64,000 bases of DNA from Candidatus Fokinia cryptica (GTDB lineage Bacteria; Pseudomonadota; Alphaproteobacteria; Rickettsiales; Midichloriaceae). The translations under genes and the position numbers were made by a program. Below, piece by piece: positions 18,111-27,183 of the stretch (position 1 is its first letter; each line of letters starts with the position of its first letter). The stretch is from the NCBI RefSeq assembly GCF_034359305.1, contig NZ_CP110343.1, forward strand, positions 269,823 to 333,822, read 5' to 3'. A model generated the notes under the pieces. It did not search any database. It was given only the letters and a program-made list of their open reading frames with translations, and was not told the origin of the DNA.

Positions 18111-19106
18111 ATGTTCTTCATAGATGAAGTTAAGATACATCTAAAAGCAGGTGATGGTGGTAATGGAGCGGTAAGTTTTCACAGAGCTAAGTTTATTGAA
18201 TTTGGTGGTCCTGATGGTGGTAATGGTGGAAAAGGTGGTGATATAATTTTGTGTGTAGATGATAATATAACTACATTAGCTAACTTTCGCTATAGGCAAC
18301 ATTTTATAGCTGCTAATGGTGCTAATGGTAGTGGTAGTAATAGGACTGGCTTTAGTGGTGATGATTTAATAATAACGATTCCAGCTGGTACTCAAGTCTT
18401 CGATAATACATACTCGTATCTAATGCATGATCTGGAAAAGAATAGGGAAAAAGTAGTGATAGCTAAGGGTGGTTTAGGTGGAGCTGGAAATGCATGTTTC
18501 AAGAGTTCTGTATCACGTGCACCTACAAGAGCTATAAAAGGTAAAAAGGGTGATGAATTTTCTATATGGCTTAGTTTGAAGCTTCTTTCAGATATAGGTA
18601 TTATTGGTCTTCCTAATGCTGGAAAATCTACATTCCTATCAATAGTTACTGATGCTAAGCCTAAAGTATCTGACTATCCATTTACTACTCTTTCGCCGCA
18701 ATTAGGAGTTTTTAGAGTAGATATCAACAAAGAGGTTGTGCTTGCGGATATACCAGGATTGATAGAAGGTGCTAGTGAAGGTTTAGGCCTGGGAGATAGA
18801 TTTTTGAAACATATTGAGAGATGTAATGTGCTGGTTCATGTAGTAGATGTTACAACTCAGAATCCAGTTGCTTCATACCATACGGTACGCAATGAGCTTA
18901 CAAAATATTCTATGATGCTTGCAGAGAAGAAGGAGTTAATAGTATTAAGTAAATGTGATCTAATTTCGGAAGATGAAATCACTGTATTGCAAAATACTTT
19001 TATAAATAGTATCTCACGTGAAGTAATGCGATGCACGTATGTAGAACGCGATACAATGCGTAAAGCAATTCTAAAAGCTATAGACTTAACTGAACGTCAT
19101 GATTAA
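18111..19106 (+). CDS. obg: GTPase ObgE/CgtA
   Basis: Essential ribosome-assembly GTPase. The N-terminal glycine-rich Obg fold (residues ~1-155; GGNGAVSFHRAKF, GGPDGGNGGKGGD) is followed by the G domain with GLPNAGKST (P-loop), DYPFTTL (switch I), DIPGLIEGA (switch II) and LSKCDL in the place of NKxD. There is no extra C-terminal domain; 331 residues is the short form. The last 8 bases overlap pccA, suggesting coupled translation. Confidence 0.97.
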   Translation: MFFIDEVKIHLKAGDGGNGAVSFHRAKFIEFGGPDGGNGGKGGDIILCVDDNITTLANFRYRQHFIAANGANGSGSNRTGFSGDDLIITIPAGTQVFDNTYSYLMHDLEKNREKVVIAKGGLGGAGNACFKSSVSRAPTRAIKGKKGDEFSIWLSLKLLSDIGIIGLPNAGKSTFLSIVTDAKPKVSDYPFTTLSPQLGVFRVDINKEVVLADIPGLIEGASEGLGLGDRFLKHIERCNVLVHVVDVTTQNPVASYHTVRNELTKYSMMLAEKKELIVLSKCDLISEDEITVLQNTFINSISREVMRCTYVERDTMRKAILKAIDLTERHD

Positions 19107-21105
19107 TAAATTACTTATAGCAAATAGGGGGGAGATAGCGTGTCGTATAATACGTACGGCCAAGCGTATGGGTATTAAAACGGTTGCGATTTATAGTGAA
19201 AGTGATTCTGATGGGATGCATGTCTCGATGGCCGATCAAGCTGTATATATAGGTCCATCTCCAGCTCAATTAAGCTATCTGAATGCAAAAAAAATACTGT
19301 ATGCAGTGAAAAGTACCGGTGCTGATGCTGTGCATCCAGGATATGGTTTTTTATCAGAAAATTATGGATTTTCAGAATTAATGAGGAGAAACGGCATAAC
19401 GTTTATAGGTCCTTCTTCCGATGCGATAAGGAAAATGGGGGATAAAGTGTTAGCAAAAAAAATAGCTGCAGAAGCTGGTGTTAATATAGTACCTGGAGGA
19501 CAGGGACAGGTAAAGAATTTAGAAAATGCCTTAAAGATAGCTAAGAAAATAGGTTATCCTGTAATGTTGAAAGCTGCCGCAGGAGGAGGTGGAAAAGGTA
19601 TGAGGGTAGTGAATACTCCCGAAAGTATGGAAATGGCTTTTGGTTCCACTAAAAATGAAGCAAGGAATAATTTTGCAGATGAAAGGGTATTTATAGAAAA
19701 GTATATTAAAAATCCGAGACATATAGAAATCCAAGTTGTAGGAGACATGCACGGAAATTATATATGCTTATACGAAAGAGAATGCTCAATACAAAGAAGA
19801 CATCAGAAGATTATTGAGGAAGCACCTAGTATTTTTGTAGATGAAAAAATTAGAAAGAGGATGTATGAGCAATCTGTAGCACTTGCTAAGAAGGTTGGAT
19901 ATTATTCAGTAGGTACAGTGGAGTTTATCGTAGATGAAAAGAAAAATTTCTACTTCATGGAGATGAATACAAGGTTACAAGTAGAGCATCCAGTTACGGA
20001 GCTTATTACTGGAGTTGATTTAGTAGAGTTAATGATAACGATAGCAAGAGGAGAAAAGTTGAAGATGAAGCAGAGTGATGTTAAATGTAATGGATGGGCG
20101 TTAGAGAGTAGAATATATGCTGAAGATACTCTTTCCGGTTTTATTCCATCTACAGGTAAGATACTTACTTACGTAAAACCTGAAAAGAAGGACTGGCTTA
20201 GGATTGATGAAGGAGTAAGAGAAGGTAGCAATATTACTCCTTTTTATGATCCAATGATTAGTAAAGTGTGTGTATGGAGCGATGATCGTGGAGGTGCAAT
20301 AGAAAAGATGAGAAATGCACTAAGTGAGTACGTAATAACTGGAGTATCTCATAACATCAGTTCTTTTTTACAAAAAGTTTTCTCTCATCCAAAATTTATT
20401 GCTGGTGAAATATCTACAAATTTTATAGACGATGAACTGTTTGTACAGGAGGATACTTTTTCTATAGAAGATGAAAGAAATGCTGTGTTGTTAAGTGCTG
20501 CGAGTTACATATTTCTTACATATCATAAAAGAAATCTTGCTACTTCATATAGAAGAAAGCATGGAGATATTACTTGGATTGGAACTCGGTGGGTAATTTC
20601 TATGCGTAATCATCTATATCCGGTTGTGGTTCATGAAATTCAGGATGGTTATAAGGTTTCAATAGAAAATCGTAGGTTTGATATTTCTGCGAAATGGATG
20701 GTAGGTAGTCATTTATTTCAGTGTACTATTAATGAAAAGGATTATAGTTTGCAGGTCATTTCTCATCATAATTCTTCAAGTGTTCAACTAACTTTTATGG
20801 ATTTTACCGTAGATGCTAGGATATATACTCCATATGCTGCTGAGATGTTGAAGTACATGAAAGAGCCTAAGAGTGATGAAGATTCAGGAAATATTGTTGC
20901 TAGTATATCTGGTATTGTAACAAATATCTTAGTACAAGAAGGAGATGTTATCGTAAAGGGGCAGCCTGTAATAGCTTTAGAGGCGATGAAAATGGAGAAT
21001 ATATTACATAGTACAGTGGATGGATGCGTAACTTCAATCAATGTAAGTATAGGAGATTCTGCTTCTGCAGGTGATGTGTTGGTTGAGTTAGAATATAAGA
21101 AGTAA
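19099..21105 (+). CDS. pccA: Propionyl-CoA carboxylase alpha subunit (biotin carboxylase + biotinyl domain)
   Basis: A 668-residue biotin-dependent carboxylase subunit. Residues 1-~450 are the biotin carboxylase: LIANRGEIACRI at the start, the ATP-grasp AAAGGGGKGMR loop, ERECSIQRRHQK, MEMNTRLQVEHPVTE. A linker domain follows, then the C-terminal biotinyl domain (~593-665) with biotin-accepting Lys631 in EAMKMEN. With pccB it would carboxylate propionyl-CoA to methylmalonyl-CoA in the cytoplasm. It overlaps obg by 8 bases. The biotinyl segment from 20875 has a second, diverged copy at 21335-21541. Substrate is propionyl-CoA rather than acetyl-CoA by overall layout, not by proof. Confidence 0.94.
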   Translation: MINKLLIANRGEIACRIIRTAKRMGIKTVAIYSESDSDGMHVSMADQAVYIGPSPAQLSYLNAKKILYAVKSTGADAVHPGYGFLSENYGFSELMRRNGITFIGPSSDAIRKMGDKVLAKKIAAEAGVNIVPGGQGQVKNLENALKIAKKIGYPVMLKAAAGGGGKGMRVVNTPESMEMAFGSTKNEARNNFADERVFIEKYIKNPRHIEIQVVGDMHGNYICLYERECSIQRRHQKIIEEAPSIFVDEKIRKRMYEQSVALAKKVGYYSVGTVEFIVDEKKNFYFMEMNTRLQVEHPVTELITGVDLVELMITIARGEKLKMKQSDVKCNGWALESRIYAEDTLSGFIPSTGKILTYVKPEKKDWLRIDEGVREGSNITPFYDPMISKVCVWSDDRGGAIEKMRNALSEYVITGVSHNISSFLQKVFSHPKFIAGEISTNFIDDELFVQEDTFSIEDERNAVLLSAASYIFLTYHKRNLATSYRRKHGDITWIGTRWVISMRNHLYPVVVHEIQDGYKVSIENRRFDISAKWMVGSHLFQCTINEKDYSLQVISHHNSSSVQLTFMDFTVDARIYTPYAAEMLKYMKEPKSDEDSGNIVASISGIVTNILVQEGDVIVKGQPVIALEAMKMENILHSTVDGCVTSINVSIGDSASAGDVLVELEYKK

Positions 21106-21108
21106 ATC

Positions 21109-21165
21109 GAGATAGCGGCAATTGGAGAGAAAGGAGCGGTATCAGCATTATTCATAAGAAGCCTG
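21109..21165 (+). pseudogene. Decayed fragment of pccB (duplication scar)
   Basis: About 55 bases right after the pccA stop match, with scattered substitutions and a small gap, the pccB stretch at 24229-24283 that encodes [17 protein letters not shown]; the fragment would read EIAAIGEKGAVSAL. It has no start and is not part of a reading frame with pccA. From ~21166 the match switches to the sequence upstream of virB9 (24595 on). The fragment is best read as what remains of a deleted pccB copy after a tandem duplication. Confidence 0.8.
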
Positions 21166-21204
21166 CTCTGTTTAGTGCTAAAAGAATTATATATAGTGTA
21201 TCAG

Positions 21205-21237
21205 TATGTAAGATAGTAATTACGTAATAATGTATTT
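21205..21237 (+). promoter_or_regulatory. Conserved leader over the start codon, copy 1
   Basis: Thirty-three bases ending in the seventh base after the A of the start codon's own region (ATG at 21230) are identical to 24633-24665 in front of virB9, although flanking and coding sequence have diverged. The block contains the palindrome ATTACGTAAT, four bases before the ATG's last bases, and no Shine-Dalgarno match. It may be a translation or transcription control site. Confidence 0.55.
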
Positions 21238-21544
21238 CATAAAAAAAGGTATTACAGTTTGTTCTTGTGCATTAGCTTTATTATCACCGCTCTATTCAGT
21301 GGCGATGCAGTATGATAGTTCTCCTATAATAGATGATGAAGATTCAAGAAATATTGTAGCTAATGCCTCAGGTATTGTAACAAATGTCTTAATCCAAGAA
21401 GGAGATGATATTGTAGAAGGACAGTCTATAATAGCTTTAGAATCTATCAAAGTAAGTAGTACGGTAGATGGGCATGTAGCTGCAGTTAATGTAAGCGTGG
21501 GAGACTATGTTTTTGCAGGTGATGTGTTAGTTGAGTTGGAATAA
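21230..21544 (+). CDS. VirB9 signal peptide fused to a diverged PccA biotinyl domain
   Basis: A 104-residue chimera. Residues 1-35 copy the virB9 N-terminus (MYF-KKGI...LALLSPLYS-A-QYD), a signal peptide with likely cleavage after SVA (residue 25). Residues 36-104 copy the PccA biotinyl domain (DEDSRNIVA...GDVLVELE). The biotin-accepting lysine is retained (Lys74), but its setting has changed from EAMKMEN to ESIKVSS with four codons deleted in frame just after it. The gene therefore predicts an exported biotinyl/lipoyl-like domain. The frame has stayed open since the duplication, which hints at selection; whether it is biotinylated, or exported before BirA can act, cannot be told from sequence. 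Confidence 0.8.
   Translation: MYFIKKGITVCSCALALLSPLYSVAMQYDSSPIIDDEDSRNIVANASGIVTNVLIQEGDDIVEGQSIIALESIKVSSTVDGHVAAVNVSVGDYVFAGDVLVELE
21335..21541 (+). repeat. Second copy of the pccA biotinyl-domain segment
   Basis: This stretch aligns at base level with 20875-21097 at the end of pccA, starting at GATGAAGATTCA and ending at GTTGAGTT-GAATA, with one 12-base deletion near the lysine codon. Together with the leader and signal-peptide copy upstream it marks the junction of a tandem duplication running from inside pccA to inside virB9. Confidence 0.9.
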
Positions 21545-21668
21545 AGAGAAATTTGAAATCAAGAGCTTCCATTATCGCATAATAGATATTACAAATATAT
21601 AAAGTATATGTATTTTTTATAGACTAATAATAGCTAGTAAAAAGAAGTTCTTTGATACACAAGTCCAG

Positions 21669-21953
21669 ATGTATGAAAAAATATCAGAGATTAGCGATAG
21701 GATATGCGAGATCTTATTCGAAAATATTACTACCACAGTAAATAGTAATAGTGGAGAGCAAGTGGGCTATATCGCTTCAATAGTAGAAATTCTAGGTAAG
21801 CTCTCGATAGTGCAGTGTAATTTTTATAAATCACTTTCTAATAATAAGAATCCTGTTAGTGAGAAAGATTATTGCAATGGTAGAGAAGAGATGAATTGTG
21901 ATGATATTAAGATATTAAAAGAATATCTAGAAAGATTAGAAAAGAAATCTTAG
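21669..21953 (+). CDS. Hypothetical protein, 94 residues
   Basis: Not recognised. The protein is predicted soluble and mostly helical, with an acidic/basic C-terminal helix (DDIKILKEYLERLEKKS) that could form a coiled coil, and no signal peptide or membrane segment. It lies between the biotinyl fusion gene and a 253-residue unknown gene, on the same strand, in the stretch that separated pccA from pccB before the duplication. ATG start, no clear ribosome binding site. Confidence 0.5.
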   Translation: MYEKISEISDRICEILFENITTTVNSNSGEQVGYIASIVEILGKLSIVQCNFYKSLSNNKNPVSEKDYCNGREEMNCDDIKILKEYLERLEKKS

Positions 21954-22132
21954 GCTGTTATAGGGATTAATATATATATTTTGTATATAAAATTCCTAGA
22001 CAATGCAGTCTCAATATATTAAGATATTATTACAATGTATCTTTTTATATTAGAAAATCAACCATATATGTATAGAGAGATATATTATTTCGTAGATGTT
22101 AATTTATTTTTTTATATATTTTCTTTTATATC

Positions 22133-22894
22133 ATGTTTTTTTCTACCACTAAAACGCTTTCTTTTACAACTCATCACGACAGTAAACATTCTCCATGTAA
22201 AACTCCGATTTTCGAGGGTTCTACTCTTCATTTAAGAAATATAAATGAGAAATTATCTCTTATTTACTGCGATAGCTTATTATATCGTGATTCTTCTGCT
22301 AATGTGAAGCAGCTTCAACATTTACTGACTAAGCATTATAACGAGCTGAATAGCTCTAATGACGGTGGGATATTTTCTCATATTATATCCAATGTATATC
22401 AATCTCAATATTACGCTCATTTAAGGAGTACTTTTGATGCAGCTATATTTGAAGCGAAAAATTTCGAATTTACGCAGGGCGATGATCTTTTAAGAATCTC
22501 GGCTTTTTTACAAGATCTTCATAAAGAATCTATAGATAAAGAGCTAAATATAGCTCATAACATATTAAATGCATTAGATGGTAATTGGGGATTATTAGTA
22601 TTTAGGAATCCCAGAGATGCAGTACAAAAAATACGTGATTCCGTTTCATCATCTGATATGAGTAAATCTATATTTGGTAATACTCTGCAATCCTTAACTA
22701 AGTTGCTTGATCATGCCGCAGTTTCAGGGAAAAGTATTTACGGGAAAAATGATCCAATTCATCAGGTTATTATTAATAATACAGTGAATATGATAGAAAA
22801 TTTCCACTTTTTAAGAGAAGAGATTGTTAACGCAATTGAGGAAGAAGCTCCAGTAATGCCAGAGTTCTTGTACATTGCTGAAGTAGAAATGTAG
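22133..22894 (+). CDS. Hypothetical protein, 253 residues
   Basis: Not recognised. No signal peptide, no membrane segment. The first ~30 residues are Ser/Thr/His-rich and probably disordered; the rest appears helical (for example SFLQDLHKE-like and NMIENFHFLREEIVNAIEEE), ending in an acidic, hydrophobic tail. The length and steady frame support a real gene. It is 83 bases upstream of pccB on the same strand. A helical, soluble protein with a disordered N-terminus could be an effector, but nothing in the sequence proves it. Confidence 0.65.
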   Translation: MFFSTTKTLSFTTHHDSKHSPCKTPIFEGSTLHLRNINEKLSLIYCDSLLYRDSSANVKQLQHLLTKHYNELNSSNDGGIFSHIISNVYQSQYYAHLRSTFDAAIFEAKNFEFTQGDDLLRISAFLQDLHKESIDKELNIAHNILNALDGNWGLLVFRNPRDAVQKIRDSVSSSDMSKSIFGNTLQSLTKLLDHAAVSGKSIYGKNDPIHQVIINNTVNMIENFHFLREEIVNAIEEEAPVMPEFLYIAEVEM

Positions 22895-22977
22895 TACAGA
22901 GATAATCATAGCTAAAACATTTGTTTAAAAATTTAAAATGCTGTATAAAGAGCTACGTAAGATAAATATAAGGTCGC

Positions 22978-24486
22978 ATGATAGATAAATTTATCAGTAT
23001 CTCAAAAGCAGAATCTATTAATGCGGAGAAGCAACATGCTAGGGGTAAGTTAAGTGCTAGAGAGAGGATACAAGTGCTTCTAGATCATAATTCTTTTGAG
23101 GAAGTAGATGCATTTGTTCATCATAGATGTAATAACTTCGATATGCAAAATTCAGTTGTACTCGGGGATGGTGTAGTTGCAGGATGGGGTACTATCAATG
23201 GAAGAAGTGTGGTAGTATGTAGTCAAGATTTTACCGTAATGGGTGGATCGCTAGGAGAAATGCAGGCTAAAAAGATCAATAAAATACAAGATCTAGCCAT
23301 GAAGATAGGTTGTCCTCTTATATTCATAAATGATTCTGGTGGTGCAAGAATTCAAGAGGGAGTAGACTCTTTAGCAGGATATGGAGAAATCTTTCTCCGG
23401 AATGTTAAAGCTTCGGGTGTGATACCTCAAATCTCCATTATAATGGGACCATGTGCTGGGGGAGCTGTTTACTCGCCAGCATTGACAGACTTTATATTTA
23501 TGGTGGAACAGACATCGTATATGTATCTTACAGGTCCGGATGTAGTAAAAAGCGTTACTAACGAAGATGTTACTCATGAAAAACTTGGAGGTTCTAAAGT
23601 TCATACTATGACAAGCGGTGTCGCAGATTGCAGATTTGAGAACGATATTGAGGCTCTAAAACAAACTAGAAGATTGTTAAGTTTTCTACCATCGAGCTAC
23701 AGTTCTGATATACCTATACGAAGTACTACGGATCCAATAGATAGACCGATCATGTCTTTGAATAAGATCATTCCAGAAAGTTCATCGCGTTCATATGATA
23801 TGAAGCATATCATTGAAAAAATAGTAGATGAAGGAGATTTCTTCGAAATAAAAAAAGATTTTGCTAAGAATATAATAGTAGGTTTTGGGCGTTTTGATGG
23901 TAGAACGGTTGGTATAGTAGCGAATCAGCCAACTCAAATAGCAGGATGTTTAGATGTAAATGCTTCCATAAAAGCTGCAAGATTTGTCCGATTTTGCGAT
24001 TCTATGAATATCCCAATTCTTACTTTAGTAGATGTGCCAGGATTTTTGCCTGGAGTGAAACAGGAATATTCTGGTATTATAATGCATGGAGCAAAGCTTC
24101 TTTTTGCATATGCCGAAGCAACAGTCCCTAAAGTGACTTTAATAGTTAGAAAAGCCTATGGTGGTGCATATATAGTTATGAGCTCTAAACATCTCGAAGG
24201 AGATGTGAATTATTCTTGGTATAATACTGAGATAGCAGTAATGGGAGCGAAAGGAGCAGTATCGGTATTGTATAAGAAGCATAACCTTTTGGAGAAAGAG
24301 ATAAATCAAAAGATATTAGAGTATCAGGAAGCATTTGCATCACCTGAGATAGCAGCATCTAGAGGATTTTTGGATGATGTAATAGAGCCATACAAAACGC
24401 GTTCAAAGATATGTAATGCATTTACGATGTTAAGTGAGAAGAAAGTAGTTAAGATAGATAAAAAGCATAGTAACATGCCGCTATAG
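22978..24486 (+). CDS. pccB: Propionyl-CoA carboxylase beta subunit (carboxyltransferase)
   Basis: Transfers carboxyl from biotin to the acyl-CoA. Two crotonase-like carboxyltransferase halves are seen: the N-half with [37 protein letters not shown] and [17 protein letters not shown], and the C-half with [41 protein letters not shown] and [15 protein letters not shown]. At 502 residues it matches PccB/MmdA-type subunits. It pairs with pccA, but is separated from it by ~1.9 kb. A fragment of a former second copy survives at 21109-21165. Confidence 0.96.
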   Translation: MIDKFISISKAESINAEKQHARGKLSARERIQVLLDHNSFEEVDAFVHHRCNNFDMQNSVVLGDGVVAGWGTINGRSVVVCSQDFTVMGGSLGEMQAKKINKIQDLAMKIGCPLIFINDSGGARIQEGVDSLAGYGEIFLRNVKASGVIPQISIIMGPCAGGAVYSPALTDFIFMVEQTSYMYLTGPDVVKSVTNEDVTHEKLGGSKVHTMTSGVADCRFENDIEALKQTRRLLSFLPSSYSSDIPIRSTTDPIDRPIMSLNKIIPESSSRSYDMKHIIEKIVDEGDFFEIKKDFAKNIIVGFGRFDGRTVGIVANQPTQIAGCLDVNASIKAARFVRFCDSMNIPILTLVDVPGFLPGVKQEYSGIIMHGAKLLFAYAEATVPKVTLIVRKAYGGAYIVMSSKHLEGDVNYSWYNTEIAVMGAKGAVSVLYKKHNLLEKEINQKILEYQEAFASPEIAASRGFLDDVIEPYKTRSKICNAFTMLSEKKVVKIDKKHSNMPL

Positions 24487-24632
24487 GAGATTTTTTAATA
24501 TCAAGGTGAGATGGGAATAAAAGGAAAAAAGAAAAGAGAAATAAAAGGAGGAAGTAGCAAGAAAATCATTTTTTTGATGAATTATATTGCTTTTTCTGTT
24601 TAGCAATAAAAGAATCATACACAATGTATCTC

Positions 24633-24665
24633 TATGTAAGATAGTAATTACGTAATAATGTATTT
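24633..24665 (+). promoter_or_regulatory. Conserved leader over the virB9 start codon, copy 2
   Basis: Identical over 33 bases to 21205-21237. Contains ATTACGTAAT just before the ATG at 24658. The similarity continues upstream more loosely to ~24595, with the decayed copy at 21166-21204. Preservation of this block, while neighbouring bases changed, suggests it has a function in starting expression of virB9 and of the fusion gene. Confidence 0.55.
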
Positions 24666-25398
24666 TGGAAAAAAAGGTATTATAGCTTACTTTTGTGTAT
24701 TAGCTTTATTATCACCACTCTATTCATCGGCAATACAGTATGATACTTCTCTTACAATAGATAGGAGAATTCAGAAATTTATTTATAGTCCTAATCAGGT
24801 ATTTCCTCTCGTTTTATCTCCTGGATATCAAACTAGTATAGAATTTGGAGAAGGAGAGGTGCTGCAAACTTATTCATTAGGTAATAGTTATGCTTGGCAA
24901 CTTTCGGTTGTTGGTAATACTCTATTTATAAAGCCAATAGAAGATGACGTAATGACAAATATGACTGTTATTACCAATAAAAGAAAATATTATTTTGAAA
25001 TTGAAACTCGCAATTTTGCTAATCAGTTAGATGATAGTTTTGCATATGTGGTGAGGTTCTTTTATCCGGATGCAAACCAAAGTGATGATAAAAAATTACT
25101 TACTAAGCAATATCAATCAGAAGAGCCGGTGAAAGAAATCGTACCTTATAACTTTAATTATACGATGGTAAAAGGTAGTAAGAATGTTTATCCTTCTACT
25201 ATATTTGATGATTCCAATAGCACGTACTTTCAGTACAAAACTTTAACTAAAACTCCGAAAATCTTTTTGCTCAATGGCCAAGAACTAAAACCTTTAGCAG
25301 TGAAGAAAGTAAAGGATTATTATGTAGTAGATAATGTTGCGAAGAGTTTCTTCGTAAAGATTGGTGATGAAGCAGTAGTAATTCAAAATCTTCGTTAA
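24658..25398 (+). CDS. virB9: Type IV secretion protein VirB9 (RvhB9-like, copy 1)
   Basis: Periplasmic/outer-membrane core component of the T4SS channel, which builds the outer ring with VirB7 and VirB10. Signal peptide residues 1-25 (cleavage near SSA). The CagX/VirB9 fold is seen in IYSPNQVFPLVLSPGYQTSIEF, SYAWQLSVVGNTLFIKP, TNMTVITNKRKYYFE and the C-terminal VVDNVAKSFFVKIGDEAVVIQN. Length 246 is typical. virB10 starts 6 bases later. A second VirB9 is at 28718-29530, matching the two-VirB9 pattern of Rickettsiales Rvh systems. Confidence 0.92.
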   Translation: MYFGKKGIIAYFCVLALLSPLYSSAIQYDTSLTIDRRIQKFIYSPNQVFPLVLSPGYQTSIEFGEGEVLQTYSLGNSYAWQLSVVGNTLFIKPIEDDVMTNMTVITNKRKYYFEIETRNFANQLDDSFAYVVRFFYPDANQSDDKKLLTKQYQSEEPVKEIVPYNFNYTMVKGSKNVYPSTIFDDSNSTYFQYKTLTKTPKIFLLNGQELKPLAVKKVKDYYVVDNVAKSFFVKIGDEAVVIQNLR

Positions 25399-25404
25399 AA
25401 GCAT

Positions 25405-26688
25405 ATGAAAAATAATACGCAAAACGAGAAAAATACTAAATCTCAGAATATCGTGGAAGATAAAAAAGATAGCAAACAACAGATAGTTAAAAACTCGTTA
25501 AATAATGGCTTTGTTGCTAAGCTAATCAATTTACCTCTTTCTCATAAAATTGTGATTGGGTGTATCGTTATTCTATTAATTATAATTCTCTACTCGTTGT
25601 TCTTTAGTAGTAAAGAAAAGCCTAAAGCTCCAGTAGTAGATACTGCGGTATTGCAAGCGGAAGTGATCACTTTACCAGCACAACCAGCTCCTCAGAGTAC
25701 ATCAACCACGCTTGCTCAGCTAGAACCTCCTAAGGTTTCTGTTCCATTGCCTCCTGTGACAGTACCAGTACATGATGAATCTTTACATCAGAATGATGTG
25801 TCACCTTCTGAAGAAGCACAATATCATGATGAAAATGAATTGCGGACTCCTCCAATTGTTCATAATACTAGTAGTACTATGAATAAAGCTATAAAGGGAA
25901 CTAAGGACGTATCAAAGCTTCTTGGAGAAAACATAATAGTATTTGGAGGAGGTGCTAAAGTGCAAGAAAAAAGCTCTAATGATAAGCAATTTCTTGGATT
26001 TGATGGGGGAGCGATAGATAGGGTAAAAATGAAACCTTCGGATTCTCCAAAAACAATGGCGATGAAATTATCAGATTTAGATAGAACTTTGCTACAAGGA
26101 AAAATCATTGAAGGAGTATTGGAAAGTGCAATTAGCACTGCACTTTCAGATCCAGGTATTATAAGAGCAGTGATATCCAGAGATGTATACTCTGAGAACG
26201 GTAGGAATGTTCTGATACCTAAAGGTTCGAGGGTAGTAGGTACCTATGCTGCTCAGGGAGCTGCAGGGCAAGTTACAGTTGCAGTAGTATGGAATAGACT
26301 TATTACCCCTTCAGGTGTTGATATCAAAATAGATGCAAAATCTAGTGATAAATTAGGACGTTTAGGTGTTCAAGGGTATATGGATGATCATTGGGCAGGA
26401 CAGTTAGCGAGTGCATTTTTATTATCTTTTATAGTTCCTATTATGACATATAAGATGACAGATCAAAGTAATTCGGAAGTTGTTTCAAATAGTGGAGGAA
26501 ATAATAACGGAGTAACAACGACTACCACAGCTCTTTCTCAAGCTCTTTCTGAAGCTTCTGGGGCGTTCCAAAATGTTGCAAATAATGTTGTTAACAATCG
26601 ATTTCCGCAACAAATTATCATGAAAGTTGATCAGGGGGCTGCAATCAATATATTTGTATCTAAGGATATGTACTTTGGAGATGAATGA
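25405..26688 (+). CDS. virB10: Type IV secretion protein VirB10
   Basis: Inner-to-outer membrane scaffold of the T4SS. A Lys/Asn-rich cytoplasmic tail (1-47), one membrane helix (~50-67, IVIGCIVILLIIILYSLFF), a Pro/Thr-rich periplasmic linker (~72-150), and the C-terminal TrbI/VirB10 beta-barrel with LQGKIIEGVLESAIST, VYSENGRNVLIPKGSRVVGTY and VAVVWNRLITPSGVDIKIDAK; residues near 350 (AGQLASAFLLSFIVPIM) would form the outer-membrane helices. Length 427. In Rickettsiales virB11 and virD4 usually follow; here a 100-residue unknown gene and then minus-strand genes follow. Confidence 0.95.
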   Translation: MKNNTQNEKNTKSQNIVEDKKDSKQQIVKNSLNNGFVAKLINLPLSHKIVIGCIVILLIIILYSLFFSSKEKPKAPVVDTAVLQAEVITLPAQPAPQSTSTTLAQLEPPKVSVPLPPVTVPVHDESLHQNDVSPSEEAQYHDENELRTPPIVHNTSSTMNKAIKGTKDVSKLLGENIIVFGGGAKVQEKSSNDKQFLGFDGGAIDRVKMKPSDSPKTMAMKLSDLDRTLLQGKIIEGVLESAISTALSDPGIIRAVISRDVYSENGRNVLIPKGSRVVGTYAAQGAAGQVTVAVVWNRLITPSGVDIKIDAKSSDKLGRLGVQGYMDDHWAGQLASAFLLSFIVPIMTYKMTDQSNSEVVSNSGGNNNGVTTTTTALSQALSEASGAFQNVANNVVNNRFPQQIIMKVDQGAAINIFVSKDMYFGDE

Positions 26689-26776
26689 TGTGCTGATGCA
26701 ATAAAAGATTGAACTGAAAAAGTATATTGCGTTTATAAAGTAATTCAGGATATAATTTTCACATTATAAGTCTGTA

Positions 26777-27079
26777 GTGAATATGCATAAGAGTGATGTT
26801 GTGAACAAAGTAAAGTATATGTTTTCTTCTGGAGTATTAAAGGGAATCAGTGCTGATGTATTGGAGTTAAATGATATAGTATCAGAGCCAGATATAGATA
26901 TAAAAGGCGCTAACTATAGATCGGTTATTTTATACGAAATAAAGCTTAAGAAATTATTATCTTCATTAGAAGAAGTGTTATCTGTAGTTTCTGAAACTAA
27001 AATAACGAATAATGAAGTAAAGTATATAAAGAAAGTAGTAACACAATGTACTGAGGAAATTAAAGCTATACTAAGGTGA
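26777..27079 (+). CDS. Hypothetical protein, 100 residues, after virB10
   Basis: Not recognised. GTG start at 26777 (or ATG at 26783). No signal peptide or membrane segment; the second half is helical with heptad-like Leu/Ile spacing (EIKLKKLLSSLEEVLSVVSE, then VKYIKKVVTQCTEEIKAIL). It is 88 bases downstream of virB10 on the same strand. Position suggests a small accessory protein, such as a chaperone, of the secretion system, but that is guesswork from context. Confidence 0.55.
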   Translation: MNMHKSDVVNKVKYMFSSGVLKGISADVLELNDIVSEPDIDIKGANYRSVILYEIKLKKLLSSLEEVLSVVSETKITNNEVKYIKKVVTQCTEEIKAILR

Positions 27080-27183
27080 TAATGTGTTTTTTTATTTGAG
27101 AAATTCATATTATTATGTACCGAATGAAAACGGGTTTGTAAATTCTTAGATAGTAGAGCACACTTCTAGTGATATGTTTTTTT

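Noticed and set aside
22035-22235. A 66-codon hydrophobic frame starting before the 253-residue unknown gene
   Set aside because: It overlaps the better, longer frame at 22133-22894, is AT-run driven (Phe/Leu/Tyr only) and has no ribosome binding site.
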